NCBI GenBank assembly: GCA_046566145.1
Contig: JBKHXF010000032.1
Span: forward strand, 124,001-188,000
Length of the DNA: 64,000 bases
Origin: JBKHXF01 sp046566145
GTDB taxonomy: Bacteria > Actinomycetota > Nitriliruptoria > Nitriliruptorales > Nitriliruptoraceae
Direction: 5' to 3'
The notes under the pieces are model-generated. The model worked only from the letters and a program-made list of their open reading frames with translations. It was not told the DNA's origin and did no database searches. Of the stretch, positions 48,799-57,196 are shown in pieces; the stretch's first letter is position 1; the number at the start of each line of letters is the position of its first letter. A program made the translations under genes and the position numbers.

Positions 48799-49329
48799 TC
48801 AGTCGATGAGCTGGTGGTGGTCGAGGTCGAGCACCGGCACGCCCTCGAGGCCGTCGAGCAGTCGCACGCGGACGTTCGAGCGCAGCAGGAACTCCTTGAC
48901 GCGCTCCCACCCCTCGTAGCGGCCGCCGGAGGCCACCACCTCGGCGATGCCGGAGTTCGCGATGAGCTTCGCGCAGCCGAAGCAGGGGGCGCCGGTGCAG
49001 TACAGCACCGCGCCCTGGCGCTCCTCGGGCGAGGAGAACAGCACGGCGTTCGCCTCCGCGTGGATGGCGATGCACCGCTCGTAGTCGTGTCCCTGCGGCG
49101 CGTCGGAGCGCGCCCTCGGGCAGCCGCCCTCGTCGCAGTGGGGGTAGCCCGACGGCCCGCCGTTGTAGCCCGTCGACACGATGCGTCGGCCCTGCACGAT
49201 CACCGCCCCGTGCTTGCGGCGGGAGCACGTGGCACGCGTCGACGTCGTGCGGGCCAGCTCGAGGAAGTACTCGTCCCACGACTGGCGGTGCGGGTGCGCG
49301 ACGGACGACGGGTCCCAGTGCTGGGTCAC
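48799..49329 (-). CDS. dCMP deaminase family protein (ComEB-like)
   Basis: The 176-residue zinc deaminase has the catalytic HAEANAV (about residues 91-97) and the metal-binding PCFGCAKL (about 114-121), and a second zinc-type site with HCDEGGCPRA. Members deaminate dCMP to dUMP in dTTP supply; ComEB is a homologue named from competence operons. The start is GTG 49329 (TQHWDPSSVAHPHRQSWDEYFLELA). It stands alone here. Confidence 0.9.
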   Translation of the reverse strand: MTQHWDPSSVAHPHRQSWDEYFLELARTTSTRATCSRRKHGAVIVQGRRIVSTGYNGGPSGYPHCDEGGCPRARSDAPQGHDYERCIAIHAEANAVLFSSPEERQGAVLYCTGAPCFGCAKLIANSGIAEVVASGGRYEGWERVKEFLLRSNVRVRLLDGLEGVPVLDLDHHQLID

Positions 49330-49414
49330 GATGCGGGTCCTCGGCAGGAGCGGCGCGCGGGCGACGGCTCGGGGAACGGTCCGCGCGGGGTGCGAGCCCG
49401 ATGCTAGGTCGGGC

Positions 49415-49741
49415 TCACCGGCGGCGCGGCCCGACGAGGAGGCCGGTCGCGTCGGTGGCCCGGTGGGCCGCGACGGCGACGTACAGGCAGATGGCCAGCG
49501 ACCCGGTCAGCGCGATGGCGACGAGCAGGCCGCCGGCGCGGATCGCGCTGGCCTCGCGCCACGCCATCCAGCCCCACGTGACCAGGAACGCGAGCGTCAC
49601 GTCGACGAGCGTCACCTGCCCCCACACCAGCCCGACGAGCTCGCTGCCCTCGGTGCCGAGCTCCCCGACCGTGAAGCCGTAGACCAGCGTCGCGGCCATG
49701 ACGAGCGCGCCGGCGGCCGCCACGTTCCTCACCGTCGTCAC
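49415..49741 (-). CDS. Small membrane protein, DUF1475-like
   Basis: The 108-residue protein has three hydrophobic helices: VAAAGALVMAATLVYGF, LVDVTLAFLVTWGWMAW and GGLLVAIALTGSLAICLYVAVAA. The pattern WGQVTLVDVTLAFLVTWGWMAWRE and the C-terminal LYVAVAA recall DUF1475 proteins, an assignment by memory of the pattern only. GTG 49741 follows GAGG. The next gene is divergent. Confidence 0.65.
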   Translation of the reverse strand: MTTVRNVAAAGALVMAATLVYGFTVGELGTEGSELVGLVWGQVTLVDVTLAFLVTWGWMAWREASAIRAGGLLVAIALTGSLAICLYVAVAAHRATDATGLLVGPRRR

Positions 49742-49816
49742 GTCCTCGCCCTCCGCCCGGCCCGCTCGCTGTCGTGCGTACCCTGCCGGCACTCCCGCCC
49801 GAGGTCCAGCCCGACC

Positions 49817-50458
49817 GTGCGCCGCTCCGCCCGTTTCGTCGCCGCCGCCCTCCTCGGTGCGGTCACGACCGCGTGCGCGCCGGCGGCCGTCGACGGCCCC
49901 GACCGCGAGCTCGTCCGCGACGGGATGACCCTCGCGATGGAGTCGTGCGAGCGCGAGGGGGCGACGGGGACGCTGACGGCCGCCGGCGATGCTGCGCTCT
50001 CCGACGTGGCCTTCGAGGTCAGCTTCGTCGTCGACGGCGTCGAGGTGGACCGCGCGCTGCGGCGGGTCACGATCGTCCCCGGTCGCGTGCTGCGCTGGGA
50101 GGTGGATGCCCGCCGGCGGCCGTCCGGCATGACCTGTGGGCTCGGTTCGCTGCACGTGTCCGAGCGGGACCCGGCCGCCGACGCCGACCTGGCGGGCACC
50201 GTCACCGGCCGGATCGCGCTGTGCGACCCCGGGACCGGCGCCGCCGGCGAGGTCCGCTCGTCGGCACGCGAGGCCGTCGACGCGCTCGTCGAGGTCGACT
50301 TCTCCGACCGGACGGGGCGCGTCGTCGCGCGCCGCGTCGACCTCGTCCGGGTCGCGGCGAACGGCGGGGCGCGGTTCACCGTCCCCGTGCGGGGCGCCGA
50401 CGGCCCCTACACGGTCTGCGAGATCGCGGCCATCACGCCGCTGCGCCCCCCGGGCTGA
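49817..50458 (+). CDS. Lipoprotein of unknown function
   Basis: The 213-residue protein begins with a lipoprotein signal peptide (RSARFVAAALLGAVTTAC, lipobox VTTAC). The mature part is beta-rich with Cys pairs (MESCERE, MTCGLGS, IALCDPG, YTVCEIA). I do not recognise the family. A TACCCT -10-like hexamer lies at 49779-49784. GTG 49817 has only a weak, distant GAGG upstream. Confidence 0.65.
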   Translation: MRRSARFVAAALLGAVTTACAPAAVDGPDRELVRDGMTLAMESCEREGATGTLTAAGDAALSDVAFEVSFVVDGVEVDRALRRVTIVPGRVLRWEVDARRRPSGMTCGLGSLHVSERDPAADADLAGTVTGRIALCDPGTGAAGEVRSSAREAVDALVEVDFSDRTGRVVARRVDLVRVAANGGARFTVPVRGADGPYTVCEIAAITPLRPPG

Positions 50459-50462
50459 CCGG

Positions 50463-50699
50463 TCAGCGCCAGGTCGGGCGACGCGCGAGGGTGGCCTCGC
50501 TCTCGGGGATCTCGTGCACGGTCGCGGGGTCGACCTCGGGCGTCGGGCGACGGCCGGAGCGGGCCTCCTCCCACAGGCGGTCGAGCGCATCGACGAGCGG
50601 CGGGGCGAGGGTCCGTCGGTCGATGCGGCGACGGTCGTCGACCTCGACATCGCCCCCCGCGGCGTCAGCGTCGGGGGTGTGGGGGTTGTCCGTCTGCAC
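50463..50699 (-). CDS. Small acidic protein, function unknown
   Basis: The 78-residue protein has no membrane helix and is rich in Asp, Glu, Arg and Pro. Its central RRTLAPPLVDALDRLWEEARSG looks helical. It starts 62 bp after the P450 stop on the same strand, so it may be co-transcribed. I cannot assign a function. Confidence 0.5.
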   Translation of the reverse strand: MQTDNPHTPDADAAGGDVEVDDRRRIDRRTLAPPLVDALDRLWEEARSGRRPTPEVDPATVHEIPESEATLARRPTWR

Positions 50700-50761
50700 G
50701 TCGGCCTCCTGCGGCGCGTCGGGGGAGGCTACGCGCTCGACCGGCCGCGGGGGCCCGTCCG

Positions 50762-52183
50762 TCAGGACGCCGGACCGACGACCCCCGTCGGCGCCACGTC
50801 GACGAGCACGGGCTCGGCCGGGGTGAGGGTGATGCCCAGCGAGACGCGCGGCTCGTCGGTGCGCGGACCCAGGCGGTGCCGACCGACCAGCACGGCGAGC
50901 GCCAGCACGCCCTCGAGCCGGGCGAACCGCTCGCCGATGCAGGACCGGGGCCCGCCCCCGAACGGGAGGTAGGCGTAGGGGTCGCGCTCCTCCCGGGCCT
51001 CGGGCAGGAAGCGGTCGGGGTCGAAGCGCTCCGGGTCGGGCCAGATCGCGGGGTCGCGGTGCAGCGCCCAGAACGAGGTCGCCACCACGTCGCCGGGGGC
51101 GACCTCGAACCCGTCGACCACGGCCGGCCGGCCCGCCACCCGGGAGGTGATGAAGGCCGGCGGGTGCAGCCGCATCGCCTCGTCGAGGACGCGCCCCGCG
51201 ACGTGCAGCCGCCAGGCGTCGGCCGCGGCCGCCGGCGCGGTGCCGGCGAGGACGTCCGGGCCGAGGACCTCGAGCGCCTCCTCGCGGACCGCGTCCTGCC
51301 AACGGGTGTCGCGCGCGAGGTGCCAGAGGGCGAAGGTGAGCGCCGTCGACGTCGTCTCGTGGCCGGCGAGGAGGAAGATGACGGCCTGCTCCCGCACCTC
51401 GTCCTGCGTCAGCGGGGCGCCGGTCTCGGGGTCCTTCGCGGCGAGCAGCAGCGCGACGAGGTCGTCGCCGTCGCCCTCGCCCGCCGCGAGCACGCGTCGG
51501 CGCTCCTCGACGATGGCATCGACGTCGGCGACGACCCGCTGCTGGATCGCGGCGAGTCGCCGGTTCACGCGGGTGGGGAGCCACGCCGGCGGGGCCCACG
51601 GAGCCTGCCCACGCAGCACGACCTTCTCGCTCAGCTCGGTGATGTCGTGGAGGATCGGGACGATCCGGTCGGTCACGTCGACGCCGAACAGCGTGGTCGA
51701 GACGGCCGTGAGCGACAGTCGGCGCATCTCCTCGTCCACGTCCACCGCGCCGGCGGCCGGCCAGCGGTCCGCGGTCGCCACGGCCGCTGCGGCGAAGTCG
51801 GCCGCGTACCGGTCGACCCGCCGCGGGGTGAAGAGCGGCTGCAGCGTCCGCCGCTGCGCGACCCAGCGGTCACCGTCGCTGGTCAGCAGGCCGTCGCCGA
51901 GGACCCGGGCCATCTCCTCGTACACGGGGGAGGCCTTGCCGAAGGCCCGGTCGGTGAGGGCGTCGCGGACGCCCCGGGGCGTGGTCGTCCACCACATCGT
52001 GGGGAGCACGGGACCGGGCGGGGCGGTCCGGAACGTCCCGTGCCCGGTGGCGTCCCGGCGGGCGGCCGGCCAGCGGGCCAGGTCGCCCCGGACCTCCAGC
52101 AGGTCGCGGACGGCGGCGAGCCCGCTCGTGCCGGGGACGCTGCCGGTCGTCGACGTGTCCGGGGTCGTGGCCGGGCTCGTCAC
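50762..52183 (-). CDS. Cytochrome P450
   Basis: The 473-residue monooxygenase has the I-helix oxygen-activation motif LLAGHETTS (about residues 263-271), the K-helix ExxR in LDEAMR, and the heme-binding loop FGGGPRSCIGERFA with cysteine ligand near residue 415. The soluble form lacks a membrane anchor. It would receive electrons from ferredoxin; FdxA copies are 16-18 kb away. GTG 52183 follows GAGGAGG. Substrate unknown; the sequence resembles CYP families that accept fatty acids or terpenoids. Confidence 0.94.
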   Translation of the reverse strand: MTSPATTPDTSTTGSVPGTSGLAAVRDLLEVRGDLARWPAARRDATGHGTFRTAPPGPVLPTMWWTTTPRGVRDALTDRAFGKASPVYEEMARVLGDGLLTSDGDRWVAQRRTLQPLFTPRRVDRYAADFAAAAVATADRWPAAGAVDVDEEMRRLSLTAVSTTLFGVDVTDRIVPILHDITELSEKVVLRGQAPWAPPAWLPTRVNRRLAAIQQRVVADVDAIVEERRRVLAAGEGDGDDLVALLLAAKDPETGAPLTQDEVREQAVIFLLAGHETTSTALTFALWHLARDTRWQDAVREEALEVLGPDVLAGTAPAAAADAWRLHVAGRVLDEAMRLHPPAFITSRVAGRPAVVDGFEVAPGDVVATSFWALHRDPAIWPDPERFDPDRFLPEAREERDPYAYLPFGGGPRSCIGERFARLEGVLALAVLVGRHRLGPRTDEPRVSLGITLTPAEPVLVDVAPTGVVGPAS

Positions 52184-52273
52184 GGGGACCTCCTCGGTGG
52201 CGTGACGGGGTGGCCGCCCCAGCCTGCCACGCCGCCGGCGGCGCGGCGAACCTCTCAACATGAACCACACCAG

Positions 52274-52301
52274 TTGACAAGGCCAACAGATGTGGCAGCA
52301 T
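52274..52301 (+). promoter_or_regulatory. Candidate promoter with perfect -35 before a small winged-helix-like gene
   Basis: TTGACA (52274-52279) is followed after 16 bp by CAGCAT (52296-52301). The start codon of the small gene is 30 bp further. The region, CAGTTGACAAGGCCAACAG, also contains GTTG/CAAC arms that could be an operator. Confidence 0.5.
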
Positions 52302-52331
52302 CCGTGGGCCGCGTCGACCCCGAGGTGTCCC

Positions 52332-52598
52332 ATGACCGTCCAGCACCGGCTCTTCGACCCGTACGCCGTGGACCGTGCCGTCGACGACCGTCGGCGCCGG
52401 CGGTTGCCGGTCACCGACCAGGAGCAGCTCGTCCTCGAGCTCGTCCACGCTGCTGGTGGTGTGGTCACCGGTCGCGTGCTGCTGCGCCTCGTGCTCGACG
52501 CCGGGATGACCACGGACCAGGCCGGCGACGCCGTGGCCAGCCTCGCGGCCCGACGCGCCATCACGACCGAGGGCGACCTCGTCCGTCTGGCGGCCTGA
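52332..52598 (+). CDS. Small winged-helix-like protein
   Basis: The 88-residue protein has a basic region (RRRRRLP) followed by a predicted helix-turn-helix-like sequence: QEQLVLELVHAAGGVVTGRVLLRLVLDAGMTTDQAGDAVASLAARRAITTEGDLVRL. The alternation of helices and a terminal beta-hairpin pattern (AITTEGDLVRL) fits a winged helix. ATG 52332 follows GAGG. It has its own promoter-like and terminator-like signals. It lies divergent to the P450 gene and may regulate it. Confidence 0.6.
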   Translation: MTVQHRLFDPYAVDRAVDDRRRRRLPVTDQEQLVLELVHAAGGVVTGRVLLRLVLDAGMTTDQAGDAVASLAARRAITTEGDLVRLAA

Positions 52599-52626
52599 GC
52601 CGCAGCCGCGCAGCGGCCCCCTTCCC

Positions 52627-52662
52627 CGAGACGCCCCGCGCTGCCCGTCGCGGGGCGTCTCG
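52627..52662. terminator. Strong hairpin terminator after the winged-helix-like gene
   Basis: A perfect 14-bp GC stem (52627-52640 with 52649-52662) encloses an 8-base loop, 28 bp after the stop codon. Confidence 0.85.
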
Positions 52663-52801
52663 CGTGCCGGCGGACGTGTCCGTGAACGTGCTCACCGGCA
52701 CGCAGCGGGGGATGCGTGCGGCACGGAGACGGCCGAGGGACGTCCGTAGCGTCCTCCTCGTCGCCACCACCGCGCACCAGCGCCGCACCGGGAGCCCGAC
52801 C

Positions 52802-52984
52802 ATGTACCCGCAGCACGAGTTCACCAACGTCCTCGCCGAGCACACCGCCCGCGTGGCCCGTGCCGAGGCGCGCCGTCAGGCCGCCCCGATCGCCCGGACC
52901 CCGCGCCGCACGCGCTTCCGGCTCCGCGGCGCGCCGAGCGGACGACCCGCCGGCGTGGGGTGGCTGCGATCCCGACCGGCCTGA
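52802..52984 (+). CDS. Small basic protein, function unknown
   Basis: The 60-residue protein is strongly basic (PRRTRFRLRGAPSGRPAG) with an N-terminal helix-like MYPQHEFTNVLAEHTARVARAEARRQ. ATG 52802 has GGGAG 7 bp upstream, the main reason for calling it. A TAGCGT -10-like hexamer (52747-52752) lies upstream after the terminator. It is followed 42 bp later by the CNB-hotdog gene. Confidence 0.55.
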   Translation: MYPQHEFTNVLAEHTARVARAEARRQAAPIARTPRRTRFRLRGAPSGRPAGVGWLRSRPA

Positions 52985-53026
52985 CCGAGACCGACCCGCC
53001 GCACGCCACGCCACGAGGAGACCGCC

Positions 53027-54472
53027 GTGGACACCACCACCCAGCCGACCGCCGTCCTGCCGCTCCCGGACACCCGCGGACCCGACGTCACCGCCGACCA
53101 GCTCGCTGTCGACCTCGGCCGGATCGGCCCGTGGGACGCCCTCACGGCGGCGGAGCGCGCCGCGGTCGTGGCCGCCGGCCGCTGGAAGCACGTCGCCGCC
53201 GGCGCGACGCTGGTCGCGCAGGGTGACCCGGGGGACGGGATCTGGACGCTGCTCGAGGGCCGCGCCGAGGTCGTGGTGCAGGTCGACGGGGACCGGGTGC
53301 GGGTGGGGACGCTCGCCGCCGGCGACACCTTCGGGGAGCTCGCGGCGCTGACCGGCGCCGCCCGGACGGCGAGCGTGGTGGCCCTGGAGCCGTCCCGCCT
53401 GTTCGTGCTGCCCCGGGCCGCGCTGGGGCGGGCGGTCGCGGCCGCCCCGAGCCTCGGGCTGGCGTTGGCCCGCGGCGTCGCGGCGGACCTGCTCGACGCG
53501 CTGGGCGTCCGTGACGAGCAGGCGGCCCGCGCCGGGGGTGGGCCGGTGGACCTGCCGGCGGCGGACCTCGGGGACCTCCGTGCCTACAAGCGCCGGTACT
53601 ACGCCAGCGCCGTGCGCAACATCGCCAAGCGACACCGGCTGCTCGTCGACGACGAGGCCCCGCGCTACCGCACGACGTTCCGGCTGAGCACCCAGGAGCA
53701 GGTGCGCTGGTTCGAGCTGTTCGGTGCCGAGGGGGCGGCGCGGCGCTCGCCGTTCACGTTCCACACGACGTCGGGGACGTTGCTGCTGATGCGGATCGTC
53801 GAGGACGTCGGCGTGAACTTCCGCCACCTGCTGCACCTGCGCAGCGACCTCGTGGCGCACCCCGGGGGGCGCACCATCGAGCCGGAGGTCGACCACGTCC
53901 TCGAGGCCGAGCTCGCCGACGTCGTCGAGGTCGGTGACGACAAGGTCGCGCTGCTGATCGACACCCGGGTCCACGCCCCGGACGGCGAGCTGGTCGCGAT
54001 GCACCGGGAGGCGTTCGTCATCCTCGCGATCGAGCCCGACGCCATGGCGGCCCTGCGCGCCTCGCCGCGCTTCGGCGCGACGGACGCCTCGCACCTGCAG
54101 GGCCTTGCGCGCAGGGAGCGTCGGCTCGACCCGTCGACCGCGCGCGTCGTCGAGGTCGAGGTGCCCGAGGACCTCGGGGCGCGGTACGGCGAGGTGTCCG
54201 GCGACCTGAACGTGGTCCACACCACCCCGCGGGCCGCGAAGCTGTTCGGCCACCCGCGCCCGTTCGTGCAGGGCCTGTGCACCGCCAACCACGTCGCCGC
54301 GGCGATCGCCTCGGTCACGGGCGTGCCCGTCCAGCAGCTCGACGTGTCGTTCGCCCGGCGGGTGTTCGTCGGCCAGACCGTGCAGGTCCTCCTCGACGGC
54401 GGTGCCTTCGAGGTCGTCGACGCCCGCGGGAGGCTCGCGGCCTTCGGGACCTACCGGCTGCTGGGGGCCTGA
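53027..54472 (+). CDS. Cyclic nucleotide-binding domain fused to a double-hotdog MaoC-like hydratase
   Basis: The 481-residue protein has an N-terminal cyclic nucleotide-binding domain (about residues 35-155). Its phosphate-binding cassette is complete: FGELAALTGAARTASV, with the Glu and the Arg that contact cAMP. Two hotdog-like halves follow: FTFHTTSGTLLLMRIVEDVG (about 240-345) and RYGEVSGDLNVVHTTPRAAKLFGHPRP (about 385-480). The D-N-H pattern in SGDLNVVH is that of (R)-specific enoyl-CoA hydratases. A cAMP-regulated hydratase is the likely reading, but unproven. GTG 53027 follows GAGGAG. Confidence 0.88.
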   Translation: MDTTTQPTAVLPLPDTRGPDVTADQLAVDLGRIGPWDALTAAERAAVVAAGRWKHVAAGATLVAQGDPGDGIWTLLEGRAEVVVQVDGDRVRVGTLAAGDTFGELAALTGAARTASVVALEPSRLFVLPRAALGRAVAAAPSLGLALARGVAADLLDALGVRDEQAARAGGGPVDLPAADLGDLRAYKRRYYASAVRNIAKRHRLLVDDEAPRYRTTFRLSTQEQVRWFELFGAEGAARRSPFTFHTTSGTLLLMRIVEDVGVNFRHLLHLRSDLVAHPGGRTIEPEVDHVLEAELADVVEVGDDKVALLIDTRVHAPDGELVAMHREAFVILAIEPDAMAALRASPRFGATDASHLQGLARRERRLDPSTARVVEVEVPEDLGARYGEVSGDLNVVHTTPRAAKLFGHPRPFVQGLCTANHVAAAIASVTGVPVQQLDVSFARRVFVGQTVQVLLDGGAFEVVDARGRLAAFGTYRLLGA

Positions 54473-54524
54473 GGGAGACCGGGCCCACCGACGGCGACGA
54501 TCGAGTCGCGTCCGGCCCGGATCA

Positions 54525-54558
54525 CGACGACCCCCGCACCGAGGTGCGGGGGTCGTCG
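54525..54558. terminator. Strong bidirectional hairpin terminator
   Basis: A perfect 15-bp stem (54525-54539 with 54544-54558) with a CGAG tetraloop lies between the ends of the convergent CNB-hotdog and carboxypeptidase genes. Confidence 0.9.
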
Positions 54559-54570
54559 CCCATCGGAGGG

Positions 54571-57027
54571 TCAGGCGTCACGCCGCCGGCGGAGCGCGGC
54601 GGACCCGGCGAGCGCGAGCGCCCCCGCGAGGATCGCGCCCCCGCCGGTCTCGGGCAGCGCGCGCGTTCCACCGGTCGACGGCGCCGGCCTGACGCCGCTG
54701 CCCGAGGCGGTCTCGACGCAGAACTCGCCGAGGTCGGTCGTGTCGCCGCGGTCGACGACCACCTCGCGTTCGGCCAGCGTGGTGCCGTCCAGGGCACAGG
54801 TGACCGTCCACGCCTCCGTGGCGCCGGCGGTGAAGAGCTCGTCGGGGCGCTGCTCGTCGTCGGCGATGGTCCCGACCTCGATGGCGAGGGTGTAGGGGCC
54901 GGTCGCCGAGAAGTTCGTGACCCGTGCGACGTACTGGCCCGGACGGATGCCGGACTTGCGCTGGAACACGACCCGCTCGTCGGACGAGCCGGTCGCGGAG
55001 CTGTCGAGCACGACGAGGTCGGGCGAGATCAGCTCGAGGTCCCAGTCGTCGGCCGGGTTGGTGGCCGACATCTGGACGATCACGGAGTCCGCCCCCGCGG
55101 GGACGTCGATGGCGACGTCGCGGGTGGGGGTGGAGTCGGCGGGGGTCCCGCCCTCCTCGGTGGTCGTCACCGGCGTCGTCGGGTACTCCTCGAAGAGCTC
55201 CTCGGTGTAGGGCCGCGACGCGACGAACGGGCGGGTGGACGGGTTGACGTGGTAGTCGAACGTCCCGTCCTGCCCGACCTGCATCGTCGTGGACACGGTG
55301 TCCTCGAACGGCGTGCCGTCCCAGAGCGGGAAGGTCCCCGCCCGCGTCACGGTGATCTCCGCGCCCGCGGGCGCCTCGCCCGAGATGACGGAGTGCGTCG
55401 CCGTGTCGGCCGCGTTCTCGAGGGCGATCCAGTACGCCTCGGAGAGGCCGCCGCCGACGACGTCGTGGTCGACGGGGTCGCCGTCGCACTCGCGCCCCGC
55501 GATCGTCGTCAGCTCCGACACGAAGGCGGGCTCGACCGAGTCCGCCGCGGCGGTGTCGCCGATGTACTCGGCGACGAACTCCTCGAACGGCGGGTGGAAC
55601 TGGTCCGGGCCGATCTCGAAGGTGTAGCCGTACCCGCCGGTGGCGTTGTACGAGTAGTCCTCGGTGGTGCCGGTGGTGTCGTACAGCTCCCAGCCGAACT
55701 GGTTGGAGTACCCGGTCTGTGCGGTCATGCGCTCGCCGAGGGCCTGCATGCCCGCCTGCTGGCCGGAGTCGTCGGTGAAGCACTCGTCCGGCGCGAACCC
55801 GACCGGGAAGCCGTCCGGTCCCTCCGTGGTCGGCACGACGCCCACGGGCCGCAGCAGCAGGTTCGAGAAGGTGTGGTTGGAGATGAGCGTGGTGACCTGC
55901 CTGGTGGAGATGAGCTGGCGGATCGCCTGGGTCTCGGGCTCGGAGAAGGGTGCCGGGCCGCGGTAGACCGGGCTCGCGGTGTTGGGGGCGCCCTCCGCAC
56001 CGGGGCCGCCCCAGAGGGCCCCGTAGTTGCGGTTCAGGTCGACGCCGATGCCGAACCCACCCGGCGAGGACGCGAGCACGCAGAACCCGGCGGGCTGCGT
56101 CTGCCCGTCGACGAAGCGGCAGTTCTTGCGCTTGTAGGCGTTCCCGGGCGTGGCGAGGATCGAGACGGTCCCCCCGCCCTCGACCGTGTTCAGGTCGATG
56201 AGGTCGCCCGAGGTCCGGGAGGCGTCGAAGCCGTCCGGGTTGGAGACGGGGACGATGATGACCCGGGCGCGGGACAGCAGGTCACGGGCACGGGCCTCGC
56301 CCTCGGCGTACCGCTGCAGCAGGTCGTGGGCGAACTCCATCGGCGCCTCCGCCGACGGCCACTCACGAGCGTGGTGGTTCCCGAACATCAGCAGGACGGG
56401 ACGCCCGTCATCGGGCCCGTCCACACCCTCGCCGATCTCGATGCCGGTCAGGTCACGACCCTCGACGGACTTGCCCAGCGAGATCCGCTTCGCGAGGCCC
56501 GGGTTGTCCGCGACGAGCTGGTCGATCTCGGTCCCGAAGTCCGCGAGCACGCGGTAGGTGGTCCGGCCGGACGGCAGCGCCGTGAGGGTGCCGGCGGCGC
56601 GGAACGAGCGGTGGTACTCGGCGTCCGCGAGGATCCGCTGCGTCTCGAGCGCGATCAGGTCGGGGGTCACCACCTCCCACGCGTAGCCGAGCTCGTCGAG
56701 CACGGCCTCGTCGGCGGTCGAGTACAGCACGACCTCGACGAAGCCGTCGCCGGCGTGCTCGGTCACGTCGAGACCCGAGGCGGCGACGGCCGAGCGGTCC
56801 TCGAGGGTGGGCGTGCGGACGCTGACCAGCTGCGGCGCGTAGTCGAGGCCGGCCTCGAACGCGTCCGCGGGGAGCTGGGCGAGGATCTCGTCGGGCAGCT
56901 GTGCTGCCGTCGTGATGACCTCGTCGGTGGTGGCCTGGGCGGCGGTGTCGCCGGAGGCCGCGGTGGTCGCCACGAGCGCGGCGACCGCCGCGCACGCCGC
57001 GAGCGCGCGGGTGGTCCTTGATGTCAC
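54571..57027 (-). CDS. Secreted M14 zinc carboxypeptidase with LPXTG cell-wall anchor
   Basis: The 818-residue exported protein has a signal peptide (ALAACAAVAALVATTAASG). The M14 domain (about residues 125-480) has the zinc motif GNHHAREWPSAE (His and Glu), RNYG substrate-binding arginine (DLNRNYGALWG), the second zinc His in ISNHTFSN and the catalytic Glu in TFEIGPDQ. A C-terminal pre-peptidase-like beta domain (about 590-710) follows. It ends in a sorting signal LPETGG, a membrane helix and RRRRDA. No sortase is in this window. GTG 57027 was chosen for the signal peptide. Confidence 0.92.
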   Translation of the reverse strand: MTSRTTRALAACAAVAALVATTAASGDTAAQATTDEVITTAAQLPDEILAQLPADAFEAGLDYAPQLVSVRTPTLEDRSAVAASGLDVTEHAGDGFVEVVLYSTADEAVLDELGYAWEVVTPDLIALETQRILADAEYHRSFRAAGTLTALPSGRTTYRVLADFGTEIDQLVADNPGLAKRISLGKSVEGRDLTGIEIGEGVDGPDDGRPVLLMFGNHHAREWPSAEAPMEFAHDLLQRYAEGEARARDLLSRARVIIVPVSNPDGFDASRTSGDLIDLNTVEGGGTVSILATPGNAYKRKNCRFVDGQTQPAGFCVLASSPGGFGIGVDLNRNYGALWGGPGAEGAPNTASPVYRGPAPFSEPETQAIRQLISTRQVTTLISNHTFSNLLLRPVGVVPTTEGPDGFPVGFAPDECFTDDSGQQAGMQALGERMTAQTGYSNQFGWELYDTTGTTEDYSYNATGGYGYTFEIGPDQFHPPFEEFVAEYIGDTAAADSVEPAFVSELTTIAGRECDGDPVDHDVVGGGLSEAYWIALENAADTATHSVISGEAPAGAEITVTRAGTFPLWDGTPFEDTVSTTMQVGQDGTFDYHVNPSTRPFVASRPYTEELFEEYPTTPVTTTEEGGTPADSTPTRDVAIDVPAGADSVIVQMSATNPADDWDLELISPDLVVLDSSATGSSDERVVFQRKSGIRPGQYVARVTNFSATGPYTLAIEVGTIADDEQRPDELFTAGATEAWTVTCALDGTTLAEREVVVDRGDTTDLGEFCVETASGSGVRPAPSTGGTRALPETGGGAILAGALALAGSAALRRRRDA

Positions 57028-57196
57028 GTGTGGGTCCCTGGTCGGGTGGGATGGGGATCGGTCGGCCCCGGCCCCCAGGGATCGACGGCGCAGTGTTGCG
57101 GCGACCGTGGGGCGACGGCAAGCCGTGCAGGTCACGCGCCCACCTCACCCCGCGCCCCGGGTGGGCAGTCCTGGGGGTCGGCGAGAGCCGGCGGAG

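Noticed and set aside
49415..50650. A 411-codon frame upstream of the DUF1475-like protein
   Set aside because: It is antisense to the lipoprotein at 49817-50458; only the last 108 codons look like a membrane protein.
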